Of a stretch of 64,000 nucleotides of DNA, positions 33,252 through 42,478 are shown piece after piece. Positions within the stretch are counted from its first letter, which is position 1, and each line of letters begins with the position of its first letter. The notes under the pieces were generated by a model, which was not told the origin of the DNA, searched no databases, and saw nothing but the letters and a program-made list of their open reading frames with translations. Source of the DNA: Streptomyces radiopugnans (lineage in GTDB: Bacteria > Actinomycetota > Actinomycetes > Streptomycetales > Streptomycetaceae); NCBI RefSeq assembly GCF_900110735.1, contig NZ_FOET01000014.1:94881-158880 (forward strand), written 5' to 3'. The translations under genes were made by a program, and so were the position numbers.

Positions 33252-34190
33252 GTGCAGCGCTGGCGTGGCTTGGAGGACATCCCCGAGGACTGGGGGCGCA
33301 GCGTCGTCACCATCGGCTCCTACGACGGGGTGCACCGCGGGCACCAGTTGATCATCGGCAGGGCGGTCGAGCGCGCCCGCGAGCTGGGCGTACCGGCCGT
33401 CGTCGTCACCTTCGACCCGCACCCCAGCGAGGTCGTGCGGCCCGGCAGCCACCCGCCGCTGCTCGCCCCGCACCACCGGCGCGCGGAGCTGATGGCCGGC
33501 CTGGGCGTGGACGCGGTCCTGGTCCTGCCCTTCACCGAGGAGTTCTCGAAGCTGTCGCCGGCCGACTTCGTGGTGAAGGTGCTGGTCGACAGGCTCCACG
33601 CCCGTACCGTCGTGGAGGGCCCCAACTTCCGTTTCGGCCACCGGGCGGCCGGCACCGTGGAAGCCCTGGCCGAGCTGGGCAGGACGTACGACTACGACGT
33701 GATGGTCGTCGACCTGTTCGAGCGCGGGGAGGCCGGCGGTGGCGAGCCGTTCTCCTCCACCCTCACCCGCCGCCTGGTCGCCGAGGGCGACGTGGAGGGC
33801 GCGGCGGAGGTGCTGGGCCGGCCGCACCGGGTGGAGGGCGTGGTCGTCCGCGGTGCGCAGCGCGGACGCGAGATGGGCTACCCGACGGCCAACGTCGAGA
33901 CACTGCCGCACACCGCGATCCCCGCGGACGGCGTCTACGCCGGATGGCTGGTGGTGGAGGGCGAGTCGATGCCCGCCGCGATCTCCGTCGGCACCAACCC
34001 GCAGTTCGACGGCACCGAGCGGACGGTGGAGGCGTACGCCATCGACCGTGTGGACCTCGACCTCTACGGGCTCCACGTCGCGGTGGACTTCCTGTCCTAC
34101 ATCCGCGGGCAGGAGAGGTTCGACACGCTGGACGGGCTGCTGGAGCGGATGGCCGAGGACGTGCGGGTGGCCAGGGAACTGCTGGGCTGA
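33252..34190 (+). CDS. ribF: bifunctional riboflavin kinase / FAD synthetase
   Basis: Converts riboflavin to FMN and then FAD; 312 residues. The N-terminal nucleotidyltransferase domain has GSYDGVHRGHQLII, VVTFDPHPSEVV and VEGPNFRFGHRAAG. The C-terminal flavokinase domain has GYPTANV, PADGVYAGWL and VDFLSYIRGQERFD. The GTG at 33252 gives the actinobacterial N-terminus MQRWRGLEDIPEDWGRSVV; an in-frame start at 33177 would add 25 uncharacteristic residues. A strong terminator follows. Confidence 0.94.
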   Translation: MQRWRGLEDIPEDWGRSVVTIGSYDGVHRGHQLIIGRAVERARELGVPAVVVTFDPHPSEVVRPGSHPPLLAPHHRRAELMAGLGVDAVLVLPFTEEFSKLSPADFVVKVLVDRLHARTVVEGPNFRFGHRAAGTVEALAELGRTYDYDVMVVDLFERGEAGGGEPFSSTLTRRLVAEGDVEGAAEVLGRPHRVEGVVVRGAQRGREMGYPTANVETLPHTAIPADGVYAGWLVVEGESMPAAISVGTNPQFDGTERTVEAYAIDRVDLDLYGLHVAVDFLSYIRGQERFDTLDGLLERMAEDVRVARELLG

Positions 34191-34225
34191 GCGTTTCGGC
34201 CCGAGCACGGCGGACGGGCGGACGG

Positions 34226-34272
34226 ACGGGCCCGCCGGCCCCGCCCCTCAGGGGCGGGGCCGGCGGGCCCGT
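34226..34272. terminator. bidirectional terminator, ribF / EspI-like gene
   Basis: A perfect 22-bp GC-rich inverted repeat with a 3-base loop (TCA) between convergent genes; it marks the left border of the ESX locus. Confidence 0.88.
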
Positions 34273-34298
34273 TCACGTTCCGCGACGGTGCGCCGCCG

Positions 34299-37046
34299 TC
34301 ACCGCTCCGGCTGCTGCCACTGCGCGCCGGGCGCGGGCGGCCCAGCGGCACCGGGCGGCTGCTGGGGGTGCGGCTGGGAGGGACCGCCCTGCGCCTGGCC
34401 GGGCTGACCCGGGTGACCGGGCGGGCCCGGATACGGCTGGTGGCCGGGGTGGGACTGACCGGGCTGCTGCTGGGGGTAGTGCGGGTACGGCTGCTGGGGG
34501 TGCGGCTGCGGCTGCCCGTACGGCTGCTGGTGCTGGGGGTAGGGCTGCGGCTGGTAGGGAGCCTGGGCCTGCTGCGGGGCGCCGGGCTGGGGCTGACCGG
34601 GGTGGGGCTGCGGCCGGCCGGGGATGGGCGGCGCGGTCAGCGGCGGGTTCCCGCCGGGCGACCACAGGCCCTGCTCCTGCTGGTGGCGCGAGAAGTCCTC
34701 GGCGATCAGGGCGGCGAGGTTGAAGTACGCCTCCCGCGTCCTGGGCCGCATCATGTCCAGGTCCAGTTCCGCGCCGGCCGCGAGGTGTTCGTCGAACGGG
34801 ACGACCACCACATCGCGGCAGCGCGTCTTGAAGTGCGCCACGATGTCGTCCACCTTGATCATCTTCCCGGTCTCGCGGACCCCGGAGATGACCGTGATGC
34901 TGCGCTGCACCAGATCGCCGTACCCGTGGGCGGAGAGCCAGTCCAGTGTCGTACTGGCGCTGCTGGCACCGTCCACGGACGGGGTGGAGATGACGATGAG
35001 CTGGTCGGCGAGGTCGAGGACGCCGCGCATCGCGCTGTAGAGCAGGCCGGTGCCCGAGTCGGTGAGGATGATCGGGTACTGCTGGCCCAGCACGCCGATG
35101 ACCCGGCGGTAGTCCTCGTCGTTGAAGGTCGTCGAGATCGCCGGGTCGACGTCGTTGGCGAGGATCTCCAGTCCGGAGGGCGCCTGCGAGGTGAACCGGC
35201 GGATGTCCATGTAGCTGCTTAGGTACGGGATCGCGGTCACCAGATCGCGGATCGTCGCGCCCGTCTCGCGCCGCACCCGGCGGCCGAGCGTGCCCGCGTC
35301 CGGATTGGCGTCGATCGCGATGACCTTGTCCTGCCGCTCGCTGGCGAGCGTCGCGCCGAGCGCCGTGGTGGTCGTCGTCTTGCCGACGCCGCCCTTGAGG
35401 CTGATCACCGCGATGCGGTAGCAGGACAGCACCGGGGTGCGGATGAGTTCGAGCTTGCGCTGCCGCTCGGCCTCCTCCTTCCTGGCCCCGATACGGAAGC
35501 GGGAGCCGCCGCGGTTGCTCTGTGGGCGGGGCTTCTTCTTCTGGTTCAGCAGGCGTTCGGAGGACAGCTCCACCGACGCGGTGTATCCGAGCGCGCCGGG
35601 CTGGCTCGGAGGCTGCTGACGGGGGTCGGGCCAGGCGGAGCCGGCACGAGGGTCCTGCGGCTGCGGCTGCGGCTGTGGTCCGGGTGCGGAGGGCTGGGCG
35701 GGAGGCAGCGGCTGGGACGGGCCGGCCTGCGGCGCGGCGGGCGGCTGGGGGAAGCCGTAACCGCCCTCCGGCTGTGGCTGCGGTCCGGGCGCGGCCGGGG
35801 GCTGCGGTTGTGCCTGCGGCTGCGGTTGGGGTTGGGGTTGGGGTTGGGGGCGGGGGAAGCCGTAGCCGTCCTGGGGGGCGGGCTCCGCGGGCGGCATGGG
35901 AACCCGGTCCGCCGCGGGCCCGGAGGGACCGGCCTGCTGTACGGCCGGAGGCTGGGGCGGCTGCTCCTGCTGCCGGGGAAAACCGTAACCGCCCTGCGGC
36001 GACGCAGGGTTGGGCGCGTCCGCGGGCTGCGGCCGGAAGGGATCGGCCGGGGGTGCGGCGGGCGGCTGGGGGAAGCCGTAACCGCCCTGCGGCTGCGGCT
36101 GCGGGCCGGGCGCGGCCGGGGGCTGGGCCTGCTGCTGGGGCTGGGCGAGGTGGTAACCGTCCTGGGGCACCGGCGGGTTGGGCGCGGCCGGAGGAGCGGC
36201 GGGCTGGAAGTGCGGCGGCAGGGGAGGCAGTCCGACCGGCGCCCCGCCCTCCGGAGCGGTCTGCCATGGCGGCTGCGCCGGGGCCTGCGGAGTGGATGCC
36301 GAAGGAGCCTGGGGCTGGGCGGGAGGCCGCGGGGCGGAGCCGTGCGGTTCACCGGCCGTTCCGTCTTCGGACCCAGCGGGCTCGTCGTCCCCCACGGACT
36401 CCTCACCGGCGTCGCCCTGGGGCCGGGAGCGGACTTCGGAGCCGGCGGACGGCGACGTGGCCGGAGCCGGGGGTGCTTCGTCACCGGAGGACGCGCTGCC
36501 GGCCGGCTCGCCCTCCGCGCCGTCCGCGCCCTCTGTGCTCTCCGGCCGGTCGTCTCCGCCGTCGGCGGACTCCTTCGCCGCCTGCCGTTCGGCGATCTCC
36601 CGGCGCAGCGCGGCGGAGGAGAAACGCATGGTCGCGTCACCGCCGGGACCGTCGCCGGCGGGATGTTCCCCCGTCCGTCCGTCCCGTCCGTCCTCCCCGC
36701 CGTCGGCGGCCTCCGGAGCCGGGCCGGCCGGCGGTTCACCGGGCCGGTGGTCGCCGGGCTCCTCCCGGGCGTCCCCCGTGGGGGGCCCGGGCGGCGTCAC
36801 CGGGGGGAACGCGGGCGGCGTGCCGGCACCGGGACCGGTGTCCGCGTCCGTCCCGCCCGCCTCCGCGCCGTCCGCGAAGCCGCCGGAAGCGGCCGGCGTA
36901 TGCGGGGCGGGGTCGGCGTTCCGCGTGTACCAGGCAGGTGGTGTGTAGTCGATGGTGAACTCGCCGGTGGCGTCGAGTTCGTCCTTGGGCAGGTCGTCGC
37001 CGGGTGCGATCCCGTCGACGCGGATCTCGTCCCGGTCGCTGTTCAC
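34299..37046 (-). CDS. EspI-like MinD/ParA-family ATPase of the ESX locus
   Basis: 915-residue protein in three parts. Residues about 1-500 are acidic then Pro/Gln-rich disorder, with five GYGFP-type repeats. Residues about 540-800 form a MinD/ParA-like ATPase with deviant Walker A LKGGVGKTTTTTALG near 549, VIAIDANPDAGTLGRR and PIILTDSGTGLLYSAMRG. A Pro/Gln/His-rich tail follows. This layout matches mycobacterial EspI, which modulates ESX-1 according to ATP level. GTG 37046 follows CAGGAGG. It may be co-expressed with the next two minus-strand genes. A regulatory rather than structural role is inferred. Confidence 0.82.
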   Translation of the reverse strand: MNSDRDEIRVDGIAPGDDLPKDELDATGEFTIDYTPPAWYTRNADPAPHTPAASGGFADGAEAGGTDADTGPGAGTPPAFPPVTPPGPPTGDAREEPGDHRPGEPPAGPAPEAADGGEDGRDGRTGEHPAGDGPGGDATMRFSSAALRREIAERQAAKESADGGDDRPESTEGADGAEGEPAGSASSGDEAPPAPATSPSAGSEVRSRPQGDAGEESVGDDEPAGSEDGTAGEPHGSAPRPPAQPQAPSASTPQAPAQPPWQTAPEGGAPVGLPPLPPHFQPAAPPAAPNPPVPQDGYHLAQPQQQAQPPAAPGPQPQPQGGYGFPQPPAAPPADPFRPQPADAPNPASPQGGYGFPRQQEQPPQPPAVQQAGPSGPAADRVPMPPAEPAPQDGYGFPRPQPQPQPQPQPQAQPQPPAAPGPQPQPEGGYGFPQPPAAPQAGPSQPLPPAQPSAPGPQPQPQPQDPRAGSAWPDPRQQPPSQPGALGYTASVELSSERLLNQKKKPRPQSNRGGSRFRIGARKEEAERQRKLELIRTPVLSCYRIAVISLKGGVGKTTTTTALGATLASERQDKVIAIDANPDAGTLGRRVRRETGATIRDLVTAIPYLSSYMDIRRFTSQAPSGLEILANDVDPAISTTFNDEDYRRVIGVLGQQYPIILTDSGTGLLYSAMRGVLDLADQLIVISTPSVDGASSASTTLDWLSAHGYGDLVQRSITVISGVRETGKMIKVDDIVAHFKTRCRDVVVVPFDEHLAAGAELDLDMMRPRTREAYFNLAALIAEDFSRHQQEQGLWSPGGNPPLTAPPIPGRPQPHPGQPQPGAPQQAQAPYQPQPYPQHQQPYGQPQPHPQQPYPHYPQQQPGQSHPGHQPYPGPPGHPGQPGQAQGGPSQPHPQQPPGAAGPPAPGAQWQQPER

Positions 37047-37286
37047 AATGCCTCCTGCTGATCTGGTCGAGCACCCCGGCAGAACCGCGCGGACCGCTCC
37101 CTGCCGGCGGGCGGACCCGGCCGCCGGCTCCCCCGCCGTCGCGGCCTCCGGCCTGTTCCCTCGGAACGTCCTGCCGCGCGCATGCCCACCCTAGTCGCCA
37201 CGGGCACCGGAACGGCATGCCGTTCGCGTCCCACTCGGGCAACGGACCGGTGACGGGTCGGCAGACCGCGCGCGGCCGGCGGAACG

Positions 37287-38024
37287 TCAGTCCAGCCGCC
37301 GGGCCACGCCCAGCAACCCCGTCTCGGCGTCGGTGGGTCTGGTCAGCACGAACCGCCGGTCCCGGCCCGTGCACCACAGCGTCACGCCGTCGGCGAGCGT
37401 GGACAGCGCCTCGACCTCCTGCCGGGACAGGGAGAGGATCCTGCCCACCTGCCGGGCCTCCTCGGGGGAGACCTGCTGGACGCCGGTGAGCGAGGCGCCC
37501 CTCAGCAACCGGGGGGCCACCGGGCTCAGATACGGAAGCAGCGTCAGCACCGACTGCCAGGGCCCCGAGGAGACCCGGCCGCGCGGCGGCTTCATCCCGC
37601 AGTCCCGGATCACCACGACCGGAGAGACGGCAGTGGCGCCCAGCGGCGGAACCCGGCCGACGTCGTGGAGCGTCATGCACTGCTGGTCGCCGCCCGCGGC
37701 GCGGGCCAGATTCGTCCACACCTGGGGCCGGCCGGTCTCGACGGCCACCCGCGCACCCGTGCCCGCCGCACGCAGCGCCAGCACCTGAGCCGTCCACAGA
37801 CCGCCGATCAGCACCACGTCGTGGGGGGCCGGGTGGTGGAGGCCGATGACGGCCGGGCGGTCCTCGACATCGACACCGGCCACCACTCCGTCGTCACCGA
37901 CCGGCAGGGCGAGCGCGTCCAACTGCTCCACGGACAGGACGTGACGGGGCGCCCGCGGCCCGCGCAGCCCGAACCCCAGGCGGGGCCGTACGGCCGTGCG
38001 CGCCGACTCTGCGGATCCGGGCAT
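37287..38024 (-). CDS. conserved hypothetical protein of the ESX locus
   Basis: 245 residues with no motif I recognise. No signal peptide or membrane segment is seen. The N-terminal half reads like a beta-rich domain (HHPAPHDVVLIGGLWTAQVLALRAAG, RVAVETGRPQVWTNLARAAGG). The second half has PEEARQVGRILSLSRQEVEALSTLADGV. It ends with GVTLWCTGRDRRFVLTRPTDAETGLLG. Its ATG overlaps the EccE stop (ATGA), so it is translated together with EccE. That placement argues for a cytoplasmic accessory role in type VII secretion; function unknown. Confidence 0.7.
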   Translation of the reverse strand: MPGSAESARTAVRPRLGFGLRGPRAPRHVLSVEQLDALALPVGDDGVVAGVDVEDRPAVIGLHHPAPHDVVLIGGLWTAQVLALRAAGTGARVAVETGRPQVWTNLARAAGGDQQCMTLHDVGRVPPLGATAVSPVVVIRDCGMKPPRGRVSSGPWQSVLTLLPYLSPVAPRLLRGASLTGVQQVSPEEARQVGRILSLSRQEVEALSTLADGVTLWCTGRDRRFVLTRPTDAETGLLGVARRLD

Positions 38025-39346
38025 CAGCGCGTCCCTCCCAGCGGCAGCGTCGCCAGCACCCCGGGCACCTGCTCGCGGTCCAGCCGGGCGATCCCCACGC
38101 GGCGCTCCCGCGACAGCCGCTCCAGCACGTGCCGGGCGGCGACCAGTTCGGCGTCGCTGCGGGCGGTGATGCGCACATGTCCGCGTATCGCGACCGAACG
38201 GCTCTCACCCCGGCTCAGGGTCAGACTGAAGGTGGTGGCCAGGGCGGGCAGCCCCGTCAGCGACGCCACCAGCGACGGCAGCGGAACGGACCCCGGACCC
38301 AACTCGGGCCAGCGGGCCACCGCGTACGTGGTGTGCCAGCGGTCGTCGCACCGCCAGGCACGGGCCTTCTCCTCGGTGCGCCGCGCGGGGGAGGAGTCGG
38401 GACGTCCGGCCCGCGCCGTGGCCGCCGGGCTCGCCCCGGCCGACGTCGCCAGCGCGGTGACCAGCTCCTGCTCCGGCAGCAGCGTCGCCCGGAAACCCGC
38501 ACCGGCCAGCCGGCTCGCCAACTGGTCCGCGGCTCGCACCAGGCAGCGCTGCGCGCCCTCCAGGCCGTCCCCGCGCGCCTGGACCGCCTCCCGGCACAGC
38601 TCCGGGTCGAGTTTGAGGGCCACCCAGGTCACACGTACGGCCGGTGCGCCGCACGACGCCTGGAGAGGGCCGTAACTGGAGGCGGCCACCGACTGCGCCG
38701 GCAGGTGCGGTGCCGGGGCGGGCTGGGTGTACTGCACCGCCTGCACCGACTCCAGCCGGATGCCGTCCACCTCCAGGGCGTCGGAGAGCAGCCGCAGCGG
38801 CAGGGGCCGTTCGTCGGGGCCGGAACGCAGGGCGGAGGGACGGGGCTCGACGCGCAGCACGGCCGTCAGGAACGTGCCGTCCCCCACCATGCCGACGCCG
38901 CGCCGCTCGCGGTCGACGTAGGTCAGACTGCGCAGGGCCGGGTCGCACTCGACGGCCGGGGCCAGGCCCGGGTCGGTGTCCGGCGGCAGCACCTCGGAGG
39001 CGGCCCGCCGCCTGCGGTGGCGCAGCGCCATGACGGTGCCCAGCCACTCCGGGAGCGGGCGGCCGCGCCGCCGCAGCACCGTCAGGAGCAGCAGGACGAC
39101 GGCCACCACGGCCGCCGGGATCGCCAGGACCTTGTGCACGGCGGCCGCGGCCAGCACTCCCGCCGCGGCCAGCTCGGCCAGGACCAGCTGGTGCAGCCGG
39201 AGCGGCCCCAGGCCGCGGTGGCGTGCCTCGGCGCGCGGCGTGGCCGAACGCACCGGACGCGGCCTCGCGGGCTCGGGGCGTGCGCCGTCCGGCGCCGGAC
39301 TGTCGGGCGCGGACGTGGCGGTCCGGGCCCGCGAGGCGGTCCCCAT
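38024..39346 (-). CDS. eccE: type VII secretion protein EccE
   Basis: Membrane-complex subunit of the ESX secretion machine, 440 residues. A Pro/Ala-rich N-tail (1 to about 48) leads into two adjacent membrane helices (HQLVLAELAAAGVLAAAAVHKVLAIPAAVVAVVLLLLTVL cut here to show the region, residues about 50-90). The large cytoplasmic EccE domain covers about 140-440 (LTYVDRERRGVGMVGDGTFLTAVLRVE, RWHTTYAVARWPE). It is divergent from eccB and coupled to the 245-residue gene. ATGGGG start; a minus-strand TAGGGT box lies at 39409-39414. Confidence 0.8.
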   Translation of the reverse strand: MGTASRARTATSAPDSPAPDGARPEPARPRPVRSATPRAEARHRGLGPLRLHQLVLAELAAAGVLAAAAVHKVLAIPAAVVAVVLLLLTVLRRRGRPLPEWLGTVMALRHRRRRAASEVLPPDTDPGLAPAVECDPALRSLTYVDRERRGVGMVGDGTFLTAVLRVEPRPSALRSGPDERPLPLRLLSDALEVDGIRLESVQAVQYTQPAPAPHLPAQSVAASSYGPLQASCGAPAVRVTWVALKLDPELCREAVQARGDGLEGAQRCLVRAADQLASRLAGAGFRATLLPEQELVTALATSAGASPAATARAGRPDSSPARRTEEKARAWRCDDRWHTTYAVARWPELGPGSVPLPSLVASLTGLPALATTFSLTLSRGESRSVAIRGHVRITARSDAELVAARHVLERLSRERRVGIARLDREQVPGVLATLPLGGTR

Positions 39347-39408
39347 CCCCTGAAAATCCCCTTGTGTCCGTAATCGCCCTGACGCTCCAGGGCGTTGGTC
39401 GGGCGATC

Positions 39409-39450
39409 ACCCTACCGGAGCAGCGAGGGCCCATCGCCAACGGGCATAGT
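39409..39450. promoter_or_regulatory. divergent promoter region eccE / eccB
   Basis: On the minus strand TAGGGT (39414-39409) is preceded by TTGGCG about 20 bases upstream, pointing toward eccE. On the plus strand CATAGT (39445-39450) could serve eccB, giving a leader of about 80 bases. The two core promoters nearly overlap, so their use may be competitive. Confidence 0.5.
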
Positions 39451-39538
39451 AGGGGCCCGGTCCGACAGAAGGCAGCAGTGGCGGTGCTCCGGAAGCCCGG
39501 GGGACACCGGGCCCACCAGCGGGGAGAAGCAGCGAGAG

Positions 39539-41050
39539 ATGGCATCACGGCGGGACGAGCTCAACGCCTACACCTTCGCCAAGAAGCGGCTGGTCTCGGC
39601 ATTCCTCCAGCCCGCACCGACCGGGACCGAGGAGGGGGCGCCGCGCCCGCTGCGGGCGGTGCTCCCCGGACTGGTCATCGGGGCCGTGATCCTGGCCGGC
39701 TTCGGGGCCTGGGGGATGTTCAAGCCCAAGGCGCCCAAGGGCTGGGACAACCCCGGCGAGAAGGTCATCATCGGCAGCGAGTCCACCACCCGCTACGTCG
39801 TCCTCGAGACCAGGGGGAAGAAGCAGCTCCACCCGGTGCTCAACCTGGCTTCCGCGAAACTCCTGCTGGATCCCAGCAAGTTCGGGATCGTCGAGGTCGA
39901 CGAGAAGGTCCTCGACAGCGGGAGGATCCCGCACGGCGCCACCCTCGGCATCCCCTACGCCCCCGACCGGCTGCCCGGCAAGGAGGAGGCGACGAAGGCC
40001 AAGCGCTGGGCCGTGTGCGTCCAGCCCGGCGACGACGGCGTGCAGAAGGCGGTCTTCGTTCTCGCCGACCGGGACGAGAAACGGGTCGAGGGCAGGAACC
40101 GGCTGCGCGGCGGCCAGGTGATGTACGTCAGGGACCCCGGCAAGAAGCTCCACATCGTCGACGCGCGGGGCACCGCGTACCCCATCGCGGCGGACGACAC
40201 GCTGCTGCGCACCGTCGTCGGCAGCACACGGCCCCAGGACGTCAGCGCCGACTGGCTCAGGACGTTCAGACAGGGCGACCCGATCCTGTTCCCCGAGAGG
40301 ATCGACGGACTGGGCACCCCGGCCGGCGCCCCCGGCGACCTGGACGCCGAGGCCAACCGGGTCGGCATGGTGCTGCGCGCCCCCTCCGGCACCGGCCACC
40401 AGCACTACGTGGTGCTCAGGGACCAGATCAGGCCGGTCACCGACTTCATGGCCAAGCTGCTGCTCAACAGCCCGCAGGCCACCCCGCTCGGCCAGCAGGG
40501 GAAGGCCCGGGAGGTCAGCGCCGGCGCCATCCGGCCCGAGAGCACCTTCTACGGCAGCAGCCGGAACTGGCCCGAGGCGGAACCGAGCGCGGTCAACCGG
40601 ACGGGCAGCGGCCGGGACGCCCTGTGCAACGTGCTGCGCGGCGTCGACGAGAAGAAGGGCACCGCGACGCTCAGCACCTGGGCGGGCGAGGACTATCCGG
40701 CCACCCTCCCCAACGGGGCCACCAGCGCGTACGTGACCCCCGGCTCGGGGCTGCTCTTCCGCCAGGTCACGGGGCGGGACACCGGCTCCGGCGGCGTCTT
40801 CCTGGTGACCGACACCGGCCTGCGCTACGCGGTGCAGGCGAACACCGACAGCGGCCAGGACGAGTCCGAGATCGGCACGGACGGCAGGAAGAAGGACCCG
40901 GAGCAGAGCGTCCAGGAGGGCAATCAGGCGCAGATCATGCTCGGTTACGAGGGAGTCCGGCCGGTGCCGGTGCCCGCCGCCTGGTCGGGCTTCCTGCCGA
41001 CCGGACCGAGGCTGAGCACGAACGCGGCGAAGCAGCCGCAGGGTTCCTGA
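39539..41050 (+). CDS. eccB: type VII secretion protein EccB
   Basis: 503-residue subunit of the ESX membrane complex. It starts with the family hallmark MASRRDELNAYTFAKKRLVS (residues 1-20). A single membrane helix (41-61) is followed by a large extracytoplasmic domain of repeat modules. VCVQPGDDG (near 155) and ALCNVL (near 361) carry Cys residues that probably form the family disulfide. ATG at 39539 follows GAGAAGCAGCGAGAG. The gene is followed after 16 bases by a mycosin gene, the usual eccB-mycP linkage. Confidence 0.93.
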   Translation: MASRRDELNAYTFAKKRLVSAFLQPAPTGTEEGAPRPLRAVLPGLVIGAVILAGFGAWGMFKPKAPKGWDNPGEKVIIGSESTTRYVVLETRGKKQLHPVLNLASAKLLLDPSKFGIVEVDEKVLDSGRIPHGATLGIPYAPDRLPGKEEATKAKRWAVCVQPGDDGVQKAVFVLADRDEKRVEGRNRLRGGQVMYVRDPGKKLHIVDARGTAYPIAADDTLLRTVVGSTRPQDVSADWLRTFRQGDPILFPERIDGLGTPAGAPGDLDAEANRVGMVLRAPSGTGHQHYVVLRDQIRPVTDFMAKLLLNSPQATPLGQQGKAREVSAGAIRPESTFYGSSRNWPEAEPSAVNRTGSGRDALCNVLRGVDEKKGTATLSTWAGEDYPATLPNGATSAYVTPGSGLLFRQVTGRDTGSGGVFLVTDTGLRYAVQANTDSGQDESEIGTDGRKKDPEQSVQEGNQAQIMLGYEGVRPVPVPAAWSGFLPTGPRLSTNAAKQPQGS

Positions 41051-41066
41051 GCCGGGGGAGCGCGAG

Positions 41067-42380
41067 ATGACGGACACTTCGGCCACCACCACGCCCGCGC
41101 CGCTGCGGTGGGCGGCGCTCCCGACGGCCGCGGCGATCGGCCTGGCGGCCCTGGGGGCCGTCACCGCCCCCCTGGCCTGGGCGCCGCCGGCCGCCGCCGA
41201 CACCGGGCAGTGCACCTTCCCCGCCGAACCCTTCGAGGGCAGGCCCTGGTCCCTGAAGCGGGTGATCCTGGACCAGTTGTGGGAGAAGACGAAGGGCAAG
41301 GGCGTCAAGGTCGCGGTCATCGACACCGGAGTGGACGACGACCACCCCCAGCTGAAGGACGCGGTCGACGCCGGACTGGGCATGAGCAACCTGCCCGCCC
41401 CCAAGAAGGACGAGTACGGCAACACCCCCAAGCCCCCCGCGAAGGACGGCACGGAGGACACCGTCGGTCACGGCACCAAGGTCGCGGGGATCATCGCCGC
41501 ACGCCCGGCCGAGAACACCGGCTTCGTCGGCATCGCCCCCGATGCCACCATCATCCCCATCCAGCAGAACGACGCCGCCGGAAACGGGAACACCGACAGC
41601 ATGGCCGAGGCCATCGACCACGCGGTCGACGTCGGGGCGAAGGTCGTCAACATCTCGCAGGACACCGCCAAGCCCCTCCGGCCCAACTCCAGGCTCGAGC
41701 AGGCGGTGAACCGCGCGCTGGCCAAGGACGTCGTCATCGTCGCCTCGGCCGGCAACGACGGCCTGGGCGGCAACGTGAAGGAGACCTATCCGGCCTCCTA
41801 CGAAGGCGTCATCGCCGTCGCCTCCTCCGACCGCAACAACGAGAGGGCGCCCTTCTCCCAGTCGGGCGACTTCGTGGACGTCGCCGCGCCCGGCGTCGAC
41901 ATGGTCTCCACGGTCCCGGGCGGAGGCCACTGCGCCGACAACGGCACCAGTTTCTCGGCGCCCTACGTGGCGGGTGTGGCCGCCCTGCTGGTGGCCGAGC
42001 ACCCGGACTGGAAACCGCACCACGTCGCTGCCCAGATCGCGCAGACCGCCGAGCGGTCCGTACCCGGGCACGACCGCCACGTGGGGTGGGGCGTCGTCGA
42101 TCCCGTCCGGGCGCTGACCGAGGACGACAGGCGGATCGAGAAGCCGGTGGCCCATGAGGGCGTGGACCGGGCCGAACCTCCCACCCCGGCCGAACTCCAC
42201 CTGGGCGAGACGCCGCAGGAGCGCGACAGGCGCCTGGGCACCTACACGGTGGTCGGCGGAGGCGTCCTGGTGTCGGTGATCGCCGGGGGCTCGCTGGTGT
42301 ACCGGGACTGGCGGCGCAGACGGGGACCGGCCGGGGAGCAGGGCGGCCTCCGCGGTTCAGGGGCCGGGGCGCTCATGTGA
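41067..42380 (+). CDS. mycP: mycosin, type VII secretion-associated serine protease
   Basis: Membrane-anchored subtilase of 437 residues. Signal peptide about 1-45 (PAAAD). Catalytic triad D86 (VAVIDTGVD), H135 (GHGTKVAG) and S295 (NGTSFSAP), oxyanion N230 in SAGNDG. A proline-rich linker precedes a C-terminal membrane helix (VVGGGVLVSVIAGGSLVY) and a basic tail. Mycosins stabilise the ESX complex and clip some substrates. It directly follows eccB. A second mycosin gene lies 2.2 kb downstream. Confidence 0.93.
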   Translation: MTDTSATTTPAPLRWAALPTAAAIGLAALGAVTAPLAWAPPAAADTGQCTFPAEPFEGRPWSLKRVILDQLWEKTKGKGVKVAVIDTGVDDDHPQLKDAVDAGLGMSNLPAPKKDEYGNTPKPPAKDGTEDTVGHGTKVAGIIAARPAENTGFVGIAPDATIIPIQQNDAAGNGNTDSMAEAIDHAVDVGAKVVNISQDTAKPLRPNSRLEQAVNRALAKDVVIVASAGNDGLGGNVKETYPASYEGVIAVASSDRNNERAPFSQSGDFVDVAAPGVDMVSTVPGGGHCADNGTSFSAPYVAGVAALLVAEHPDWKPHHVAAQIAQTAERSVPGHDRHVGWGVVDPVRALTEDDRRIEKPVAHEGVDRAEPPTPAELHLGETPQERDRRLGTYTVVGGGVLVSVIAGGSLVYRDWRRRRGPAGEQGGLRGSGAGALM

Positions 42381-42397
42381 GGGCCCGGAGAACCGGG

Positions 42398-42428
42398 TTG
42401 CCGCCGTGTCACACGCAGTGGCTAGAGT
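42398..42428 (+). promoter_or_regulatory. promoter of the ESX substrate genes
   Basis: TTGCCG (42398) and TAGAGT (42423) are separated by 19 bp, which predicts a start near 42436 and a leader of about 43 bases before the ATG at 42479. This would give the putative substrate genes their own transcript, independent of eccB-mycP. Confidence 0.6.
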
Positions 42429-42478
42429 GATGGGGCACGGATCGGGATGTGCGTTGGAGCAGGCGGAGGGGGAGCCTG

